A DNA stretch of 64,000 bases. Origin: Bacteroidales bacterium. GTDB lineage: Bacteria; Bacteroidota; Bacteroidia; Bacteroidales; ML635J-15. The stretch covers positions 93,627 through 157,626 of the forward strand of contig JAFZRE010000004.1 of NCBI GenBank assembly GCA_017620015.1, read 5' to 3'. Shown here piece by piece: positions 43,013 through 51,437 of the stretch. The notes under the pieces are model-generated. The model was not told where the DNA came from, did no database searches, and saw only the letters and a program-made list of their open reading frames with translations. The first letter of the stretch is position 1, and each line of letters begins with the position of its first letter. The position numbers and the translations under genes are program-made.

Positions 43013-44107
43013 ATGAAAGTAAAAGAATTAGTATCTGAACTTGAGCGTTTTGCTCCGTCGAGCCTGCAGGAAAGCTACGACAATGCAGGGTTGAATGTCG
43101 GTTTTCCCGATTCTGAGATTGCCGGTGTGCTGATTTGCGTGGACGTCGTACCGGAGGTTGTAGATGAAGCTATAGCCAAGGGTTGCAACATGATAGTATC
43201 GCACCATCCGCTGATATTCCCGAATATTAAGAGAATCACTGGCGGCAACAATGTGGAGAAGTCGATAATCAAGGCTTTGCAGAACAATATTTCCATCTAT
43301 TGCGGACATACCAATTTCGACAAGGCGCAGAATGGCGTAAGCATGAAGATGTGCGAAAAACTTGGCATGAAGAATTGTGAGGTCATTGACCCCGAAAAGC
43401 ATTTGCTTCGCAAGATTGCCGTTTATGTTCCCGAATCTCACGCCGAAACGGTACGCAATGCAATGTTTTCGGCCGGTGCTGGCACTATTGGCAATTACGA
43501 TGAGTGCAGTTTTAATGTGAACGGCACTGGAACTTTCCGCGCTGGCGAGAATTGCAATCCGTTTGTAGGCGAAATCGGGAAACAGCATCACGAAAATGAA
43601 GTGAAAGTTGAAGTTATTTGTCCCTCGTATTTGCAGACAAAGGTAGTATCGGCAATGCTAAAAGTTCACCCGTACGAAGAACCTGCATTCGATATATATC
43701 AGATTGAAAACCAGTGGGAACAGGTCGGACTTGGTGCGATTGGCGAGCTAGCAGAGGAAATGACCGAGGACGAGTTGCTTGAAACCGTAAAGCAGACATT
43801 CAAGGTTGGCAACATTCGTCATAGCGCGAAGACTGGCAGGAAAATCCGTCGCGTAGCAGTTTGCGGAGGAAGCGGAGCATCGTACATCCGCACAGCAATA
43901 GCCTCGAATGCAGATGCTTACATTACGGCCGACATAAAATATCACGACTGGTTTCTTGCCGAAGGAAAGATACTTTTGCTCGACATCGGTCACTACGAAA
44001 GCGAACAATTCACAAAAGAAATTTTTTATGACGTTATTGTGAAAAAAAGCATTAACTTTGCAACCTATTTTTCAGACATAAATACGAATCCGATAAACAA
44101 TTATTGA
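43013..44107 (+). CDS. Nif3-like dinuclear metal centre protein
   Basis: A 364-residue YbgI/YqfO-type protein. Metal ligands are visible in I-V-S-H-H-P-L-I-F and in G-H-T-N-F-D, and near the C-terminus in D-I-G-H-Y-E-S-E-Q-F. A CutA/PII-like insert (about 130-235, with K-V-H-P-Y-E-E-P-A-F-D) lies between the two halves, giving the long form seen in Firmicutes and Bacteroidota. Its biochemical role is not established; annotation as GTP cyclohydrolase I type 2 is not supported by the sequence alone. The next gene begins 1 nt after the stop. Confidence 0.9.
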   Translation: MKVKELVSELERFAPSSLQESYDNAGLNVGFPDSEIAGVLICVDVVPEVVDEAIAKGCNMIVSHHPLIFPNIKRITGGNNVEKSIIKALQNNISIYCGHTNFDKAQNGVSMKMCEKLGMKNCEVIDPEKHLLRKIAVYVPESHAETVRNAMFSAGAGTIGNYDECSFNVNGTGTFRAGENCNPFVGEIGKQHHENEVKVEVICPSYLQTKVVSAMLKVHPYEEPAFDIYQIENQWEQVGLGAIGELAEEMTEDELLETVKQTFKVGNIRHSAKTGRKIRRVAVCGGSGASYIRTAIASNADAYITADIKYHDWFLAEGKILLLDIGHYESEQFTKEIFYDVIVKKSINFATYFSDINTNPINNY

Positions 44108-44108
44108 G

Positions 44109-44861
44109 ATGGCAGAAAACGAAAAGAAAAACGAACTTACTGTAACCGAAAAACTTAAGAACTTATACAAGCTTCAACTTGTTGATTCTAAACTTGATGA
44201 AATAAAGACCCTCCGTGGTGAGCTTCCTTTGGAAGTACGCGACCTTGAAGACGAAATCGCAGGTCTCGAAACCCGTATCAACAACTACAAGCAGGAAATA
44301 AAGGACTTGAACTCACAGATTTCTGTTTCGGAACGCAAAAGAATGGAAGCTGATGCCCAGATGAAGAAGTACCAGGATCAGCAGAACAACGTCAGAAACA
44401 ACAGGGAATTCGATGCTCTTACCAAAGAGATTGAAAACCAAGAACTTGACATGCAGTTGGCAGAAAAGAACATCAGGGTTAGCAAAGAAGAAATAGAAAA
44501 CCGTAACAAGATGATTTCCGACGCAAAGGAACGCCTTTCGGAACGTCGCAAGGATCTTGAAATGAAAAAGGTTGAACTTGACGGTATTATCTCTGAAACT
44601 AAGACCGAGGAAGAAAAGCTGAATGCAGAACGCGAAGAAATATCGCAATCAATTGAACCACGTTTGTTGTTTGCTTACACCCGTATCCGCAACAATGCAC
44701 GCAACAAATTGGCCGTAGTTACCATCGAGCGTGACGCCTGCGGCGGTTGCTACAACAAGATTCCGCCTCAGAGACAGTTGGATATCAAGTCGAGCAAGAA
44801 AATCATACCTTGCGAATACTGCGGTAGAATCCTCGTTGACCCCGAAATACTTGAAAAGTAG
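44109..44861 (+). CDS. Coiled-coil zinc ribbon protein (DUF164/CdsZ-like)
   Basis: A 250-residue cytoplasmic protein. Residues 15-195 are a long coiled coil rich in Glu, Lys and Arg. A C-terminal C4 zinc ribbon follows (A-C-G-G-C-Y-N, then I-P-C-E-Y-C-G-R-I-L). It is regularly found next to Nif3-like genes in bacteria, and here the two are separated by one base. Relatives are implicated in flagellar or translational functions, but none has a settled role in Bacteroidota. Confidence 0.88.
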   Translation: MAENEKKNELTVTEKLKNLYKLQLVDSKLDEIKTLRGELPLEVRDLEDEIAGLETRINNYKQEIKDLNSQISVSERKRMEADAQMKKYQDQQNNVRNNREFDALTKEIENQELDMQLAEKNIRVSKEEIENRNKMISDAKERLSERRKDLEMKKVELDGIISETKTEEEKLNAEREEISQSIEPRLLFAYTRIRNNARNKLAVVTIERDACGGCYNKIPPQRQLDIKSSKKIIPCEYCGRILVDPEILEK

Positions 44862-44876
44862 AAATTACTTCATACT

Positions 44877-44905
44877 GAACCTATCTTCGGATAGGTTCTT
44901 TTTTT
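44877..44905 (+). terminator. Intrinsic terminator after the zinc ribbon gene
   Basis: GAACCTATC (44877-44885) pairs perfectly with GATAGGTTC (44890-44898) around a TTCG tetraloop, followed by seven T. Confidence 0.95.
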
Positions 44906-44959
44906 GTTTATGGCGAAAATAATAAGATTATAAATTAATAAACTAAATTTGAGAGAGTT

Positions 44960-47422
44960 ATGAATAGAATTTTATCATTTGTTTTTGTTGCTTGTCTGGC
45001 ACTGATATCGTTCGGAGCATTTGCGCAGACAAATTACGTTAAAATCGCAAGTACCGACCAGCTAGTTGATGGCGGCAAATATTTGATTGTGTACGAAGCA
45101 GGTAATGTTGCTTTCGATGGCAGCCTAACAACACTGGATGCTATCGCAAACACAAAATCAGTCACAATATCAGACGGGGCCATTTCTGTTACAGACAATG
45201 ACTTCTATTTTACATTGGACGAAATTGAAGACGGTTATTCGGTCAAGTCGGCAAGCGGATATTATATCGGCGACACTGCCAATGTTAATAAATTAATATC
45301 CAGCGAGACAGAAGCCTTCTCGAATACTATTGAATTTTCTGAAAGTGGTGTTGAAATCATTTGTTCTGGGAATCGCCTTAGATACAATTCTAATGATGAC
45401 CAGACTAGATTCAGATATTACAAGGCATCTGGATATGCCAACCAACAAGCTATTGCCCTTTATATTGATGCATCCTATCTTGGCTCAGACCCGATGATTT
45501 CGATAATCACCCCAACCAATGGAAGCACTATTTATACATCAACGGTAACTGCTACAGTACAGGTAATTAACTTCGCAGCAGGAACCGACGGCAACATTTC
45601 GTTCTCAATAGATGAAGAAACCGCTATAGCAGGAACAGAAACATCACATACATTCGCAGACCTTGCCGAAGGACAGCACACAATCCACGCAAGTCTTGTC
45701 GGAACAGATGAAACCGTAGTTGCAACTGCAACATCTACATTCACAGTAAACCTTAGCGGACCAACTACAACCCCAATCCACGACATCCAATACACCGAAG
45801 CGGAAGACGGAGCTTCTCCACTCAACGGAGAGACAGTAACCGTAAGCGGTACTGTTACCGCATTCAACAGCGACAAGTTCTACATTCAGGATGCAGAAGA
45901 AGCATGGAGCGGATTGTACATTTATAATACCAATTCGTCGTGGACTCCAGCTCTCAGCGACAATGTTACCGTAACCGGCGCAATATCAGAATACAACGGA
46001 CTTACCGAACTCACTCCTACCGAAATAATAAACAATGGCGCATCAACTCCAATCAACGGACTTGCACTTGCAAGCATCAGCGAGATTGCAGAACCATACG
46101 AAAGCGTATTGGTAACCGTAACTGGAACTTGCACAAACATTGGCGGAGCAAAGAAATGGACTATCAGCGATGGAACTTCAATCGTAGTATTTGGTCTTAC
46201 CTACACTCCGACTGTTGGCACATCGTACACCGTAACTGGTATTGTTGACTGGTTCGGACAGGATGGCATCTGGGAACTCAAGCCACGTAGCGAATCCGAC
46301 ATTGTCGCTGGTGCATCAGTACCATCAATTACAATTAGCAACCCAGCAAACGGAAGCACAGTTTATTCTGCGTCAGTAAACGCAACTGTAGAAGTTTTCA
46401 ACTTCGAAGTTGGTACCGATGGTAACATTTCGTTCTCAATTGACAATGAAGACGCAATCTCGGGAACAGCAACATCTCATGCTTTCACTGGACTTGCCGA
46501 AGGCGAACACACTATTCATGCCAGCCTTGTTGCAAACGACCAGACAGTAGTTGCATCGGCTACCTCAACATTCACAGTTAATCTTGCAGGACCTACTTTC
46601 ACAGCAATCCGCGACATCCAGTACACAACCGAAGAAAGCGGCGATTCTCCACTCAACAACCGGACAGTTTGGGTAAAGGGCGTTGTTACTTCAAACTTTT
46701 TAAATACACCTTATAGTCCTGTAAAGGGTTATTCGATTCAGGATGCAAATGATGCTTGGAGCGGTGTCTGGGTATTCGACTCTATAAACAACCCGAACAT
46801 TGGCGACTCTGTAAAATTACAAGCTCTAGTAACCGAATATTATGGCCTTACCGAGTTGAAGAACGTTGCAAACTATGAAGTTTTCGACATAGGCGTTGCT
46901 ACACCTATAAATGTAACAGTTAACGAAGCCAAGAGTGAAGCTTACGAAGGTTGCTATGTTCGAGTTGAATGCGTACGTAGCACAGGACACACAATGCCAT
47001 ACGGCAACTGGACATGCGTAAATGCCGCTGGTGACACAGTTACATTCAGCCACAATTTTGCAAACGATGCATACACAATTCAAGACGACAAATATTATAG
47101 TGTTGCAGGTGTTGTTGAATACTCGTACGGAAAGTACTATGTGAACTATCCTACTGTAAACGACATCATTGCCGACTGCGATGCTTCGGTTGACGAAATG
47201 CTTGCAAATGCAATTGAGGTTTATCCTAACCCGACAAACGGCCAGATTAACATCGCAAATGCAGAAGGACAGAACATTGTTGTAATAAACACTTTGGGAC
47301 AGGTTGTCGCAAGCATCGACAATGCAACCGAAAACCAGACCATAGATATGTCGGGACTTTGCGAAGGAACTTATTTCGTAAAGGTTGGCACAAGCGTTGT
47401 AAAAATCAATGTAATAAGATAA
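44960..47422 (+). CDS. Secreted protein with duplicated Ig-like/OB-fold module and T9SS sorting domain
   Basis: An 820-residue exported protein. Signal peptide M-N-R-I-L-S-F-V-F-V-A-C-L-A-L-I-S-F-G-A-F-A-Q. Residues about 25-175 form a beta-rich N-domain. Residues about 177-450 and 453-740 are two copies of the same module: an Ig-like part (N-G-S-T-I/V-Y, G-T-D-G-N-I-S-F-S-I-D, H-T-I-H-A-S-L-V) followed by a DUF5689/OB-fold-like part (S-P-L-N, V-T-V-S-G-T-V, Y-I-Q-D-A). The T9SS domain starts at V-Y-P-N-P-T-N-G-Q. Such proteins are often secreted nucleases or adhesins, but no nuclease motif is seen. It lies between two strong terminators, so it is a single-gene unit. Confidence 0.88.
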   Translation: MNRILSFVFVACLALISFGAFAQTNYVKIASTDQLVDGGKYLIVYEAGNVAFDGSLTTLDAIANTKSVTISDGAISVTDNDFYFTLDEIEDGYSVKSASGYYIGDTANVNKLISSETEAFSNTIEFSESGVEIICSGNRLRYNSNDDQTRFRYYKASGYANQQAIALYIDASYLGSDPMISIITPTNGSTIYTSTVTATVQVINFAAGTDGNISFSIDEETAIAGTETSHTFADLAEGQHTIHASLVGTDETVVATATSTFTVNLSGPTTTPIHDIQYTEAEDGASPLNGETVTVSGTVTAFNSDKFYIQDAEEAWSGLYIYNTNSSWTPALSDNVTVTGAISEYNGLTELTPTEIINNGASTPINGLALASISEIAEPYESVLVTVTGTCTNIGGAKKWTISDGTSIVVFGLTYTPTVGTSYTVTGIVDWFGQDGIWELKPRSESDIVAGASVPSITISNPANGSTVYSASVNATVEVFNFEVGTDGNISFSIDNEDAISGTATSHAFTGLAEGEHTIHASLVANDQTVVASATSTFTVNLAGPTFTAIRDIQYTTEESGDSPLNNRTVWVKGVVTSNFLNTPYSPVKGYSIQDANDAWSGVWVFDSINNPNIGDSVKLQALVTEYYGLTELKNVANYEVFDIGVATPINVTVNEAKSEAYEGCYVRVECVRSTGHTMPYGNWTCVNAAGDTVTFSHNFANDAYTIQDDKYYSVAGVVEYSYGKYYVNYPTVNDIIADCDASVDEMLANAIEVYPNPTNGQINIANAEGQNIVVINTLGQVVASIDNATENQTIDMSGLCEGTYFVKVGTSVVKINVIR

Positions 47423-47442
47423 TCTACATCAACGATAATTTG

Positions 47443-47471
47443 AATAGGGAGGGCAACCTCCCTATTTTTTT
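47443..47471 (+). terminator. Intrinsic terminator after the duplicated-module protein
   Basis: AATAGGGAGG (47443-47452) pairs perfectly with CCTCCCTATT (47457-47466) around GCAA and is followed by a T run. Confidence 0.95.
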
Positions 47472-47704
47472 ATTGTTGTCCGCTAAATTATGCGCTGTCA
47501 CAGTTTTTGTGGTTCGACAGGCTCACCAACCAGAGAAAAACATGCGCCAGCGCTCTATAAATGCATACGTTTTTCTATAAATATATAACCTCTCCGAGGT
47601 TGTTAGGTATCTCCAAATACAAGCCCATAAAATTTCATAGCCATGTAATAATATGACACTATGCATTTTGCACGATTTTTTAGAATCTTTAGCGGACAAT
47701 AATA
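47471..47704. mobile_element. Candidate MITE-like element with terminal inverted repeats
   Basis: TATTGTTGTCCGCTAAA (47471-47487) and TTTAGCGGACAATAATA (47688-47704) are inverted repeats, 16 of 17 pairing, around 200 nt with no coding frame of note. Inside are a short AACCTC/GAGGTT hairpin and a copy of the GTTCGACAGGCTCACC module. No clear target-site duplication is visible, because the left end abuts the T run of the terminator. It may be a non-autonomous element or simply an old insertion-sequence remnant. Confidence 0.5.
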
Positions 47705-47762
47705 ATTCTGTATGCTTTGTCCATAGGATGTGTGGTATGCTGTGCTGTCTAAGGAATTGTGG

Positions 47763-47782
47763 AGACGCAAAATTTTGCGTCT
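47763..47782. repeat. Perfect 20-nt REP-like palindrome
   Basis: Arms AGACGCAAAA and TTTTGCGTCT pair completely. The flanks GTGG and TTAC extend it as in the GGAGACG...CGTCTCTAC family (compare 4483-4518). Confidence 0.8.
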
Positions 47783-47810
47783 TTACTTTATTATATGATG
47801 ATACATGCAA

Positions 47811-47840
47811 CAAAAAAGGCTGAGCGACCTCAGCCTTTTA
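47811..47840 (-). terminator. Intrinsic terminator of the EF-hand membrane protein gene
   Basis: On the minus strand GGCTGAG (47829-47835 complement) pairs with CTCAGCC (47818-47824 complement) around four bases and is followed by six T. It lies 22 nt past the stop codon. Confidence 0.9.
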
Positions 47841-47861
47841 TTGCGTTAAATGATGATTGTT

Positions 47862-50177
47862 TTATTCTGCAGCAGGTGCTTCTGGAACAAGAGCTTCTGC
47901 TGGCGCTTCTACTGTGGCTGTGGTATCGTTTGCGGGAACCGTATCGGTAGCGACAACTTCTGTCGGTGCGACATTATGGAACGGCGAAGGCAAGCCTACG
48001 CGCGACAAAACATTGGTAAAGTACAATGCGCAGAAGATGATACCAAGGAGAATAATTACATAAAGTATTTTTCTCCAAACTGGAACACCCTGCTTGAACG
48101 GGTCGGTTGCATTCTTTACATGCGGGAACTTGGCAATCTTGGTGAGCGTTGCACCGAACTTAATGTTGACGTATGCCTGTGCGTTGACAGCCCATCCATT
48201 GGCGTTGAGTACCGGCGAAAGGTTACGCTTGCGCAACTTGAGCCAAGCAATTATCATCGCTGGACCGGAAATCAGCAACATGACACCGATGATTGCAAGA
48301 GGCATCTGCCACCACGAAAGTTTAAGGAAGCCCGTTGCCAATGAAACCAAGAAGCCTCCAATATATCCCAAAGCCAACCCTATTGCAGCAAAGATACCGC
48401 AGAACTTGGCGATGTCGAACGCCTGACTTTTCTTAGCATCGGAGCCCGGTACGTTTTGTGCAGCCTTGCTTGCGTTGGCTACCATCTGGTCGCCAGCAGC
48501 TTCCATCGAGCCAGTTGCCTGGCTTGTCACCTTGTCGTCCTGACTTGCTGCAAACTTGTTAATCTGGTTTTCGATAAACCTTGCAAACTTGCGGTATGGC
48601 GACCAGAAAGCCTCGCGTATGCTTATCGGGTTTTCTATAATCTTTGTGATAGTTGCATCCCAGTCGTTACCTTGACGGTCATAGAAAATGGCATTCTTGC
48701 CAACCATCAAGTTGTTGACCTCACCATTTGTTATGACAGCAGCGATAGTCATGTTCTCGTTCTTCGTCTTCGAGTGACAGTCGCAGTAGGCAATGTACAT
48801 TCCGCTGAAACTTGCAGTCAAATTGTGCTTTGGCATATCACTTACCTTGATACAGAGGTCGCAACTGCGCTGGTCGATGTAAAGCGTACCTGCCTGGAAT
48901 ATTGCCTTTGTCTTATCGTCACGAGAATAGAAATCGGAGAATGTAACGAAGTTCTTGAGCAACAGGTAGAAATCGCGGTACAGATGCATCAACTTGTCAA
49001 CACTTTCGATTTCATTTGCTTCGCCTTCCAATGCCTTGTCCTGCTCAACAAGCGAAAGAAGTTCTCCCTTGCGGTTGTCTGCGAGAATTCCGTTGACAGC
49101 TTCAAGTCCGAGAGATTCTACTACAGCACCTTTCTTTCCAGCCATCCATTCCTTGTATGCTGCAAATTTTCCACCAATCGAGTTCCATTCGCTTTCGGTA
49201 ATCGAATCCTTGCCTGCAAAATCAACGTCGAAGATTAGGCTCTTGAGAGATGCAAAAGCTGTTTCCCAAGCAGGATTTATGCCTTCGTTGAGCATCAAAT
49301 CCTTTTTGTTGCCGACACGTGCCAATGGGTAGGTGGAAATTTCTTCGATGCAAGTTGTAAGGTTCTTGTCGCTGATGGCTTCGAAACGTGCAACCGATAC
49401 GTCGAGTGCTGCTGTCGAATCGTTGTTGAAGGCTATGAGCTTGCAACGAAGGAAATAGTCGTCAATCTTTTCCTTCAAGGTGTTGTAGGCGTTCAGGGCA
49501 GCCTCAGTATTTTCGCCGTATGGGAAAACCGATTCCTTGCGGTCGTCGCCATCCTTGCTCCAAGCTGAATAGTCGGCGCAGTTGGTGTAGAATTCCTCAA
49601 TCTGGTCGGCATTGATACCCGGGTCGCCACTGCGGTCGGTAACACTGCCGATTGTGTCGATGCACGACTTAATAGTTGCCTTCAGACCTTCGTCATCGGT
49701 TGAATTTTCTGTAATAATCCCATCACCATTGAACCTTGTCTTTGCGAAAATTGCAAGGCGGTCGGAAGTATCGGCAATGGATATGGAATCCTTTTCCAAA
49801 CCAAGATTCTTTAGAATCTGCTTTGCCGAATCATAAAGTTTCTTGCCGTCTTCGTTTTCCTGATTTATGTCCGAAAGGTTGAGAACGCTGTCCTGTTTCA
49901 ACAGCAGGCTCGTGTCTTTCAGCACCTTAGTCAACCATTGCGAAGCGGATATCACTTCATTTACCTTGATTTTTCCATCGTGGTCGAGGTCAAGGATTTC
50001 AAGAGTCTTGTCGTCTATTTCAAGACCTTTGGTCGGACAGCTCAGAACCGTCCACATTTTCTGGTCGAGTTCGCCAAGGTGGGCTATGTCGTCGCCAGTT
50101 TCAATATTAACGCGTGTAACTCCACCAATCTTCGAGAATTTCCACTCGTATGCTTTGTCCTTTGATAAAATCGCCAT
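47862..50177 (-). CDS. Large membrane protein with EF-hand motif, unknown function
   Basis: A 771-residue protein I do not recognise as a characterised family. The N-terminal part (1-560) is soluble and acidic. It holds a consensus EF-hand loop D63-x-D65-x-D67-G-x-I70-x-x-x-E74, plus Ca-site-like words N-G-D-G-I-I (about 150) and D-R-S-G-D-P-G-I (about 180). Residues about 585-720 contain three hydrophobic helices with a loop (L-K-L-R-K-R-N), and the C-terminal 40 residues are a Thr/Pro/Ala/Glu tail. There is no signal peptide, so the large domain probably faces the cytoplasm. A minus-strand TAAATTTG (50212-50219) is its promoter word. It is a single-gene unit with its own terminator. Confidence 0.8.
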   Translation of the reverse strand: MAILSKDKAYEWKFSKIGGVTRVNIETGDDIAHLGELDQKMWTVLSCPTKGLEIDDKTLEILDLDHDGKIKVNEVISASQWLTKVLKDTSLLLKQDSVLNLSDINQENEDGKKLYDSAKQILKNLGLEKDSISIADTSDRLAIFAKTRFNGDGIITENSTDDEGLKATIKSCIDTIGSVTDRSGDPGINADQIEEFYTNCADYSAWSKDGDDRKESVFPYGENTEAALNAYNTLKEKIDDYFLRCKLIAFNNDSTAALDVSVARFEAISDKNLTTCIEEISTYPLARVGNKKDLMLNEGINPAWETAFASLKSLIFDVDFAGKDSITESEWNSIGGKFAAYKEWMAGKKGAVVESLGLEAVNGILADNRKGELLSLVEQDKALEGEANEIESVDKLMHLYRDFYLLLKNFVTFSDFYSRDDKTKAIFQAGTLYIDQRSCDLCIKVSDMPKHNLTASFSGMYIAYCDCHSKTKNENMTIAAVITNGEVNNLMVGKNAIFYDRQGNDWDATITKIIENPISIREAFWSPYRKFARFIENQINKFAASQDDKVTSQATGSMEAAGDQMVANASKAAQNVPGSDAKKSQAFDIAKFCGIFAAIGLALGYIGGFLVSLATGFLKLSWWQMPLAIIGVMLLISGPAMIIAWLKLRKRNLSPVLNANGWAVNAQAYVNIKFGATLTKIAKFPHVKNATDPFKQGVPVWRKILYVIILLGIIFCALYFTNVLSRVGLPSPFHNVAPTEVVATDTVPANDTTATVEAPAEALVPEAPAAE

Positions 50178-50211
50178 ATAAGAAATGCGTTTAGAGTTAT
50201 TTTTATGGGCG

Positions 50212-50219
50212 CAAATTTA
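50212..50219 (-). promoter_or_regulatory. Bacteroidota -7 element for the EF-hand membrane protein
   Basis: Minus-strand TAAATTTG matches TAnnTTTG, with TTG 21 nt further upstream (50241-50243). The leader is about 30 nt. Confidence 0.55.
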
Positions 50220-50346
50220 GATAATTTTTCGAATTTATACCAATTTGCGATGATTGTTAAATAAAAAAATACAGACATTTACAAACATCATATCCAGCCG
50301 ATTGCATTTCAGCAACAAGACATCCGTTGTTTTCAGAAAAAACAAT

Positions 50347-50354
50347 TACCTTTG
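50347..50354 (+). promoter_or_regulatory. Bacteroidota -7 element for the endonuclease I gene
   Basis: TACCTTTG matches TAnnTTTG, with TTG at 50327-50329 (17-nt spacer). The ATG follows at 50378. Confidence 0.65.
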
Positions 50355-50377
50355 CATAAAATTAGATTCATTAATAA

Positions 50378-51436
50378 ATGAGGAATATTGTTCTGGTTAT
50401 CACAGCATTAATCTGCTTTATCACTACATACGCCCAGATGCCGAACGGCTATTACGATTCGGCGCGAAACTTGTGCGGCGAAGAGTTGCGGCAGAAACTA
50501 TATTCCATTGTCAACAGGCATACTGCCTTGGGCTACAACGAATTGTGGTCGGCATACCGGCAGACCGACCTAAACGACGACGACAAAATCTGGGACATAT
50601 ATTCCAACTGCAACTTTACACCTGGCACCGACCAATGTGGCAATTATAGGAATGAATGCGACTGCTACAACCGCGAACACACCGTACCACAAAGCTGGTT
50701 TGGCGACAGTACACCAATGAAAACCGACCTTTTCCACGTATATCCTACCGACGGATGGGTAAACAACAAGCGTGGAAATCTGCCTTTGGGCAAGGTTTCA
50801 AATCCGACATACACTTCGGGCAACGGCAGCAAAATAGGACCTTGCTCGGCTTCGGGATATTCGGGAACCGTTTTCGAGCCAATCGACGAGTACAAGGGCG
50901 ACCTTGCACGAACCTACTTCTACATGAGCGTATGCTACAAAAACAGAAACCTCGGTCAGACTTCGGAATCAATGTTCGAAGGTAGCCAGTTGAAACCATG
51001 GGCATTACAGATGCTATTGCAATGGCACTACAATGATCCCGTATCGCAGAAGGAAATCGACCGTAACAATGCAGTATATGCAATCCAGCATAACCGCAAT
51101 CCGTTCATCGACTGCCCCTATTTCGCAGAAGCCATCTGGGACGGTCATTGTGATTTCGAGTCGTGCCTTAGTCCATTGGAAACGGCAAGCACAGAAAGGT
51201 ATGCACCTCATTTGTCGGCAAATCCCAACCCGACAAATGGAATCGTATCCATAACTTCCGACAGAACAATAAATTCGATTTCAATATTCAATATTCTCGG
51301 CGAGAAAACTTTTTATAGCGAACAGGAAATTAACTTTGCAGAAATTAACATCGAACAGTACGAAAATGGAATTTACTTCGTTTTAGCAACATTCCACGAC
51401 GGCAGTTCGGCAACGACAAAGATTATAAAGTATTAG
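50378..51436 (+). CDS. Secreted endonuclease I family protein with T9SS sorting domain
   Basis: A 352-residue exported nuclease of the EndA/NucM (endonuclease I) group. Signal peptide M-R-N-I-V-L-V-I-T-A-L-I-C-F-I-T-T-Y-A. The beta-beta-alpha-metal active site N-R-E-H101-T-V-P-Q-S-W-F is intact, followed by D-L-F-H-V-Y-P and N-x-x-R-G-N-L-P-L-G. Several Cys could form disulfides. The last 75 residues are a T9SS sorting domain (A-N-P-N-P-T-N-G-I-V-S). Likely role: degrading extracellular DNA or RNA. The DUF368 gene begins 1 nt after its stop. Confidence 0.92.
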   Translation: MRNIVLVITALICFITTYAQMPNGYYDSARNLCGEELRQKLYSIVNRHTALGYNELWSAYRQTDLNDDDKIWDIYSNCNFTPGTDQCGNYRNECDCYNREHTVPQSWFGDSTPMKTDLFHVYPTDGWVNNKRGNLPLGKVSNPTYTSGNGSKIGPCSASGYSGTVFEPIDEYKGDLARTYFYMSVCYKNRNLGQTSESMFEGSQLKPWALQMLLQWHYNDPVSQKEIDRNNAVYAIQHNRNPFIDCPYFAEAIWDGHCDFESCLSPLETASTERYAPHLSANPNPTNGIVSITSDRTINSISIFNILGEKTFYSEQEINFAEINIEQYENGIYFVLATFHDGSSATTKIIKY

Positions 51437-51437
51437 G

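Noticed and set aside
47523..47813. Minus-strand frame of 96 codons across the MITE-like segment
   Set aside because: It begins beyond one end of the element, resembles no transposase and ends in the terminator region.
48456..49238. Plus-strand frame of 260 codons opposite the EF-hand membrane protein
   Set aside because: Antisense to a clear coding gene, rich in Cys/Val/Leu as reverse-complement frames usually are, with no family resemblance.
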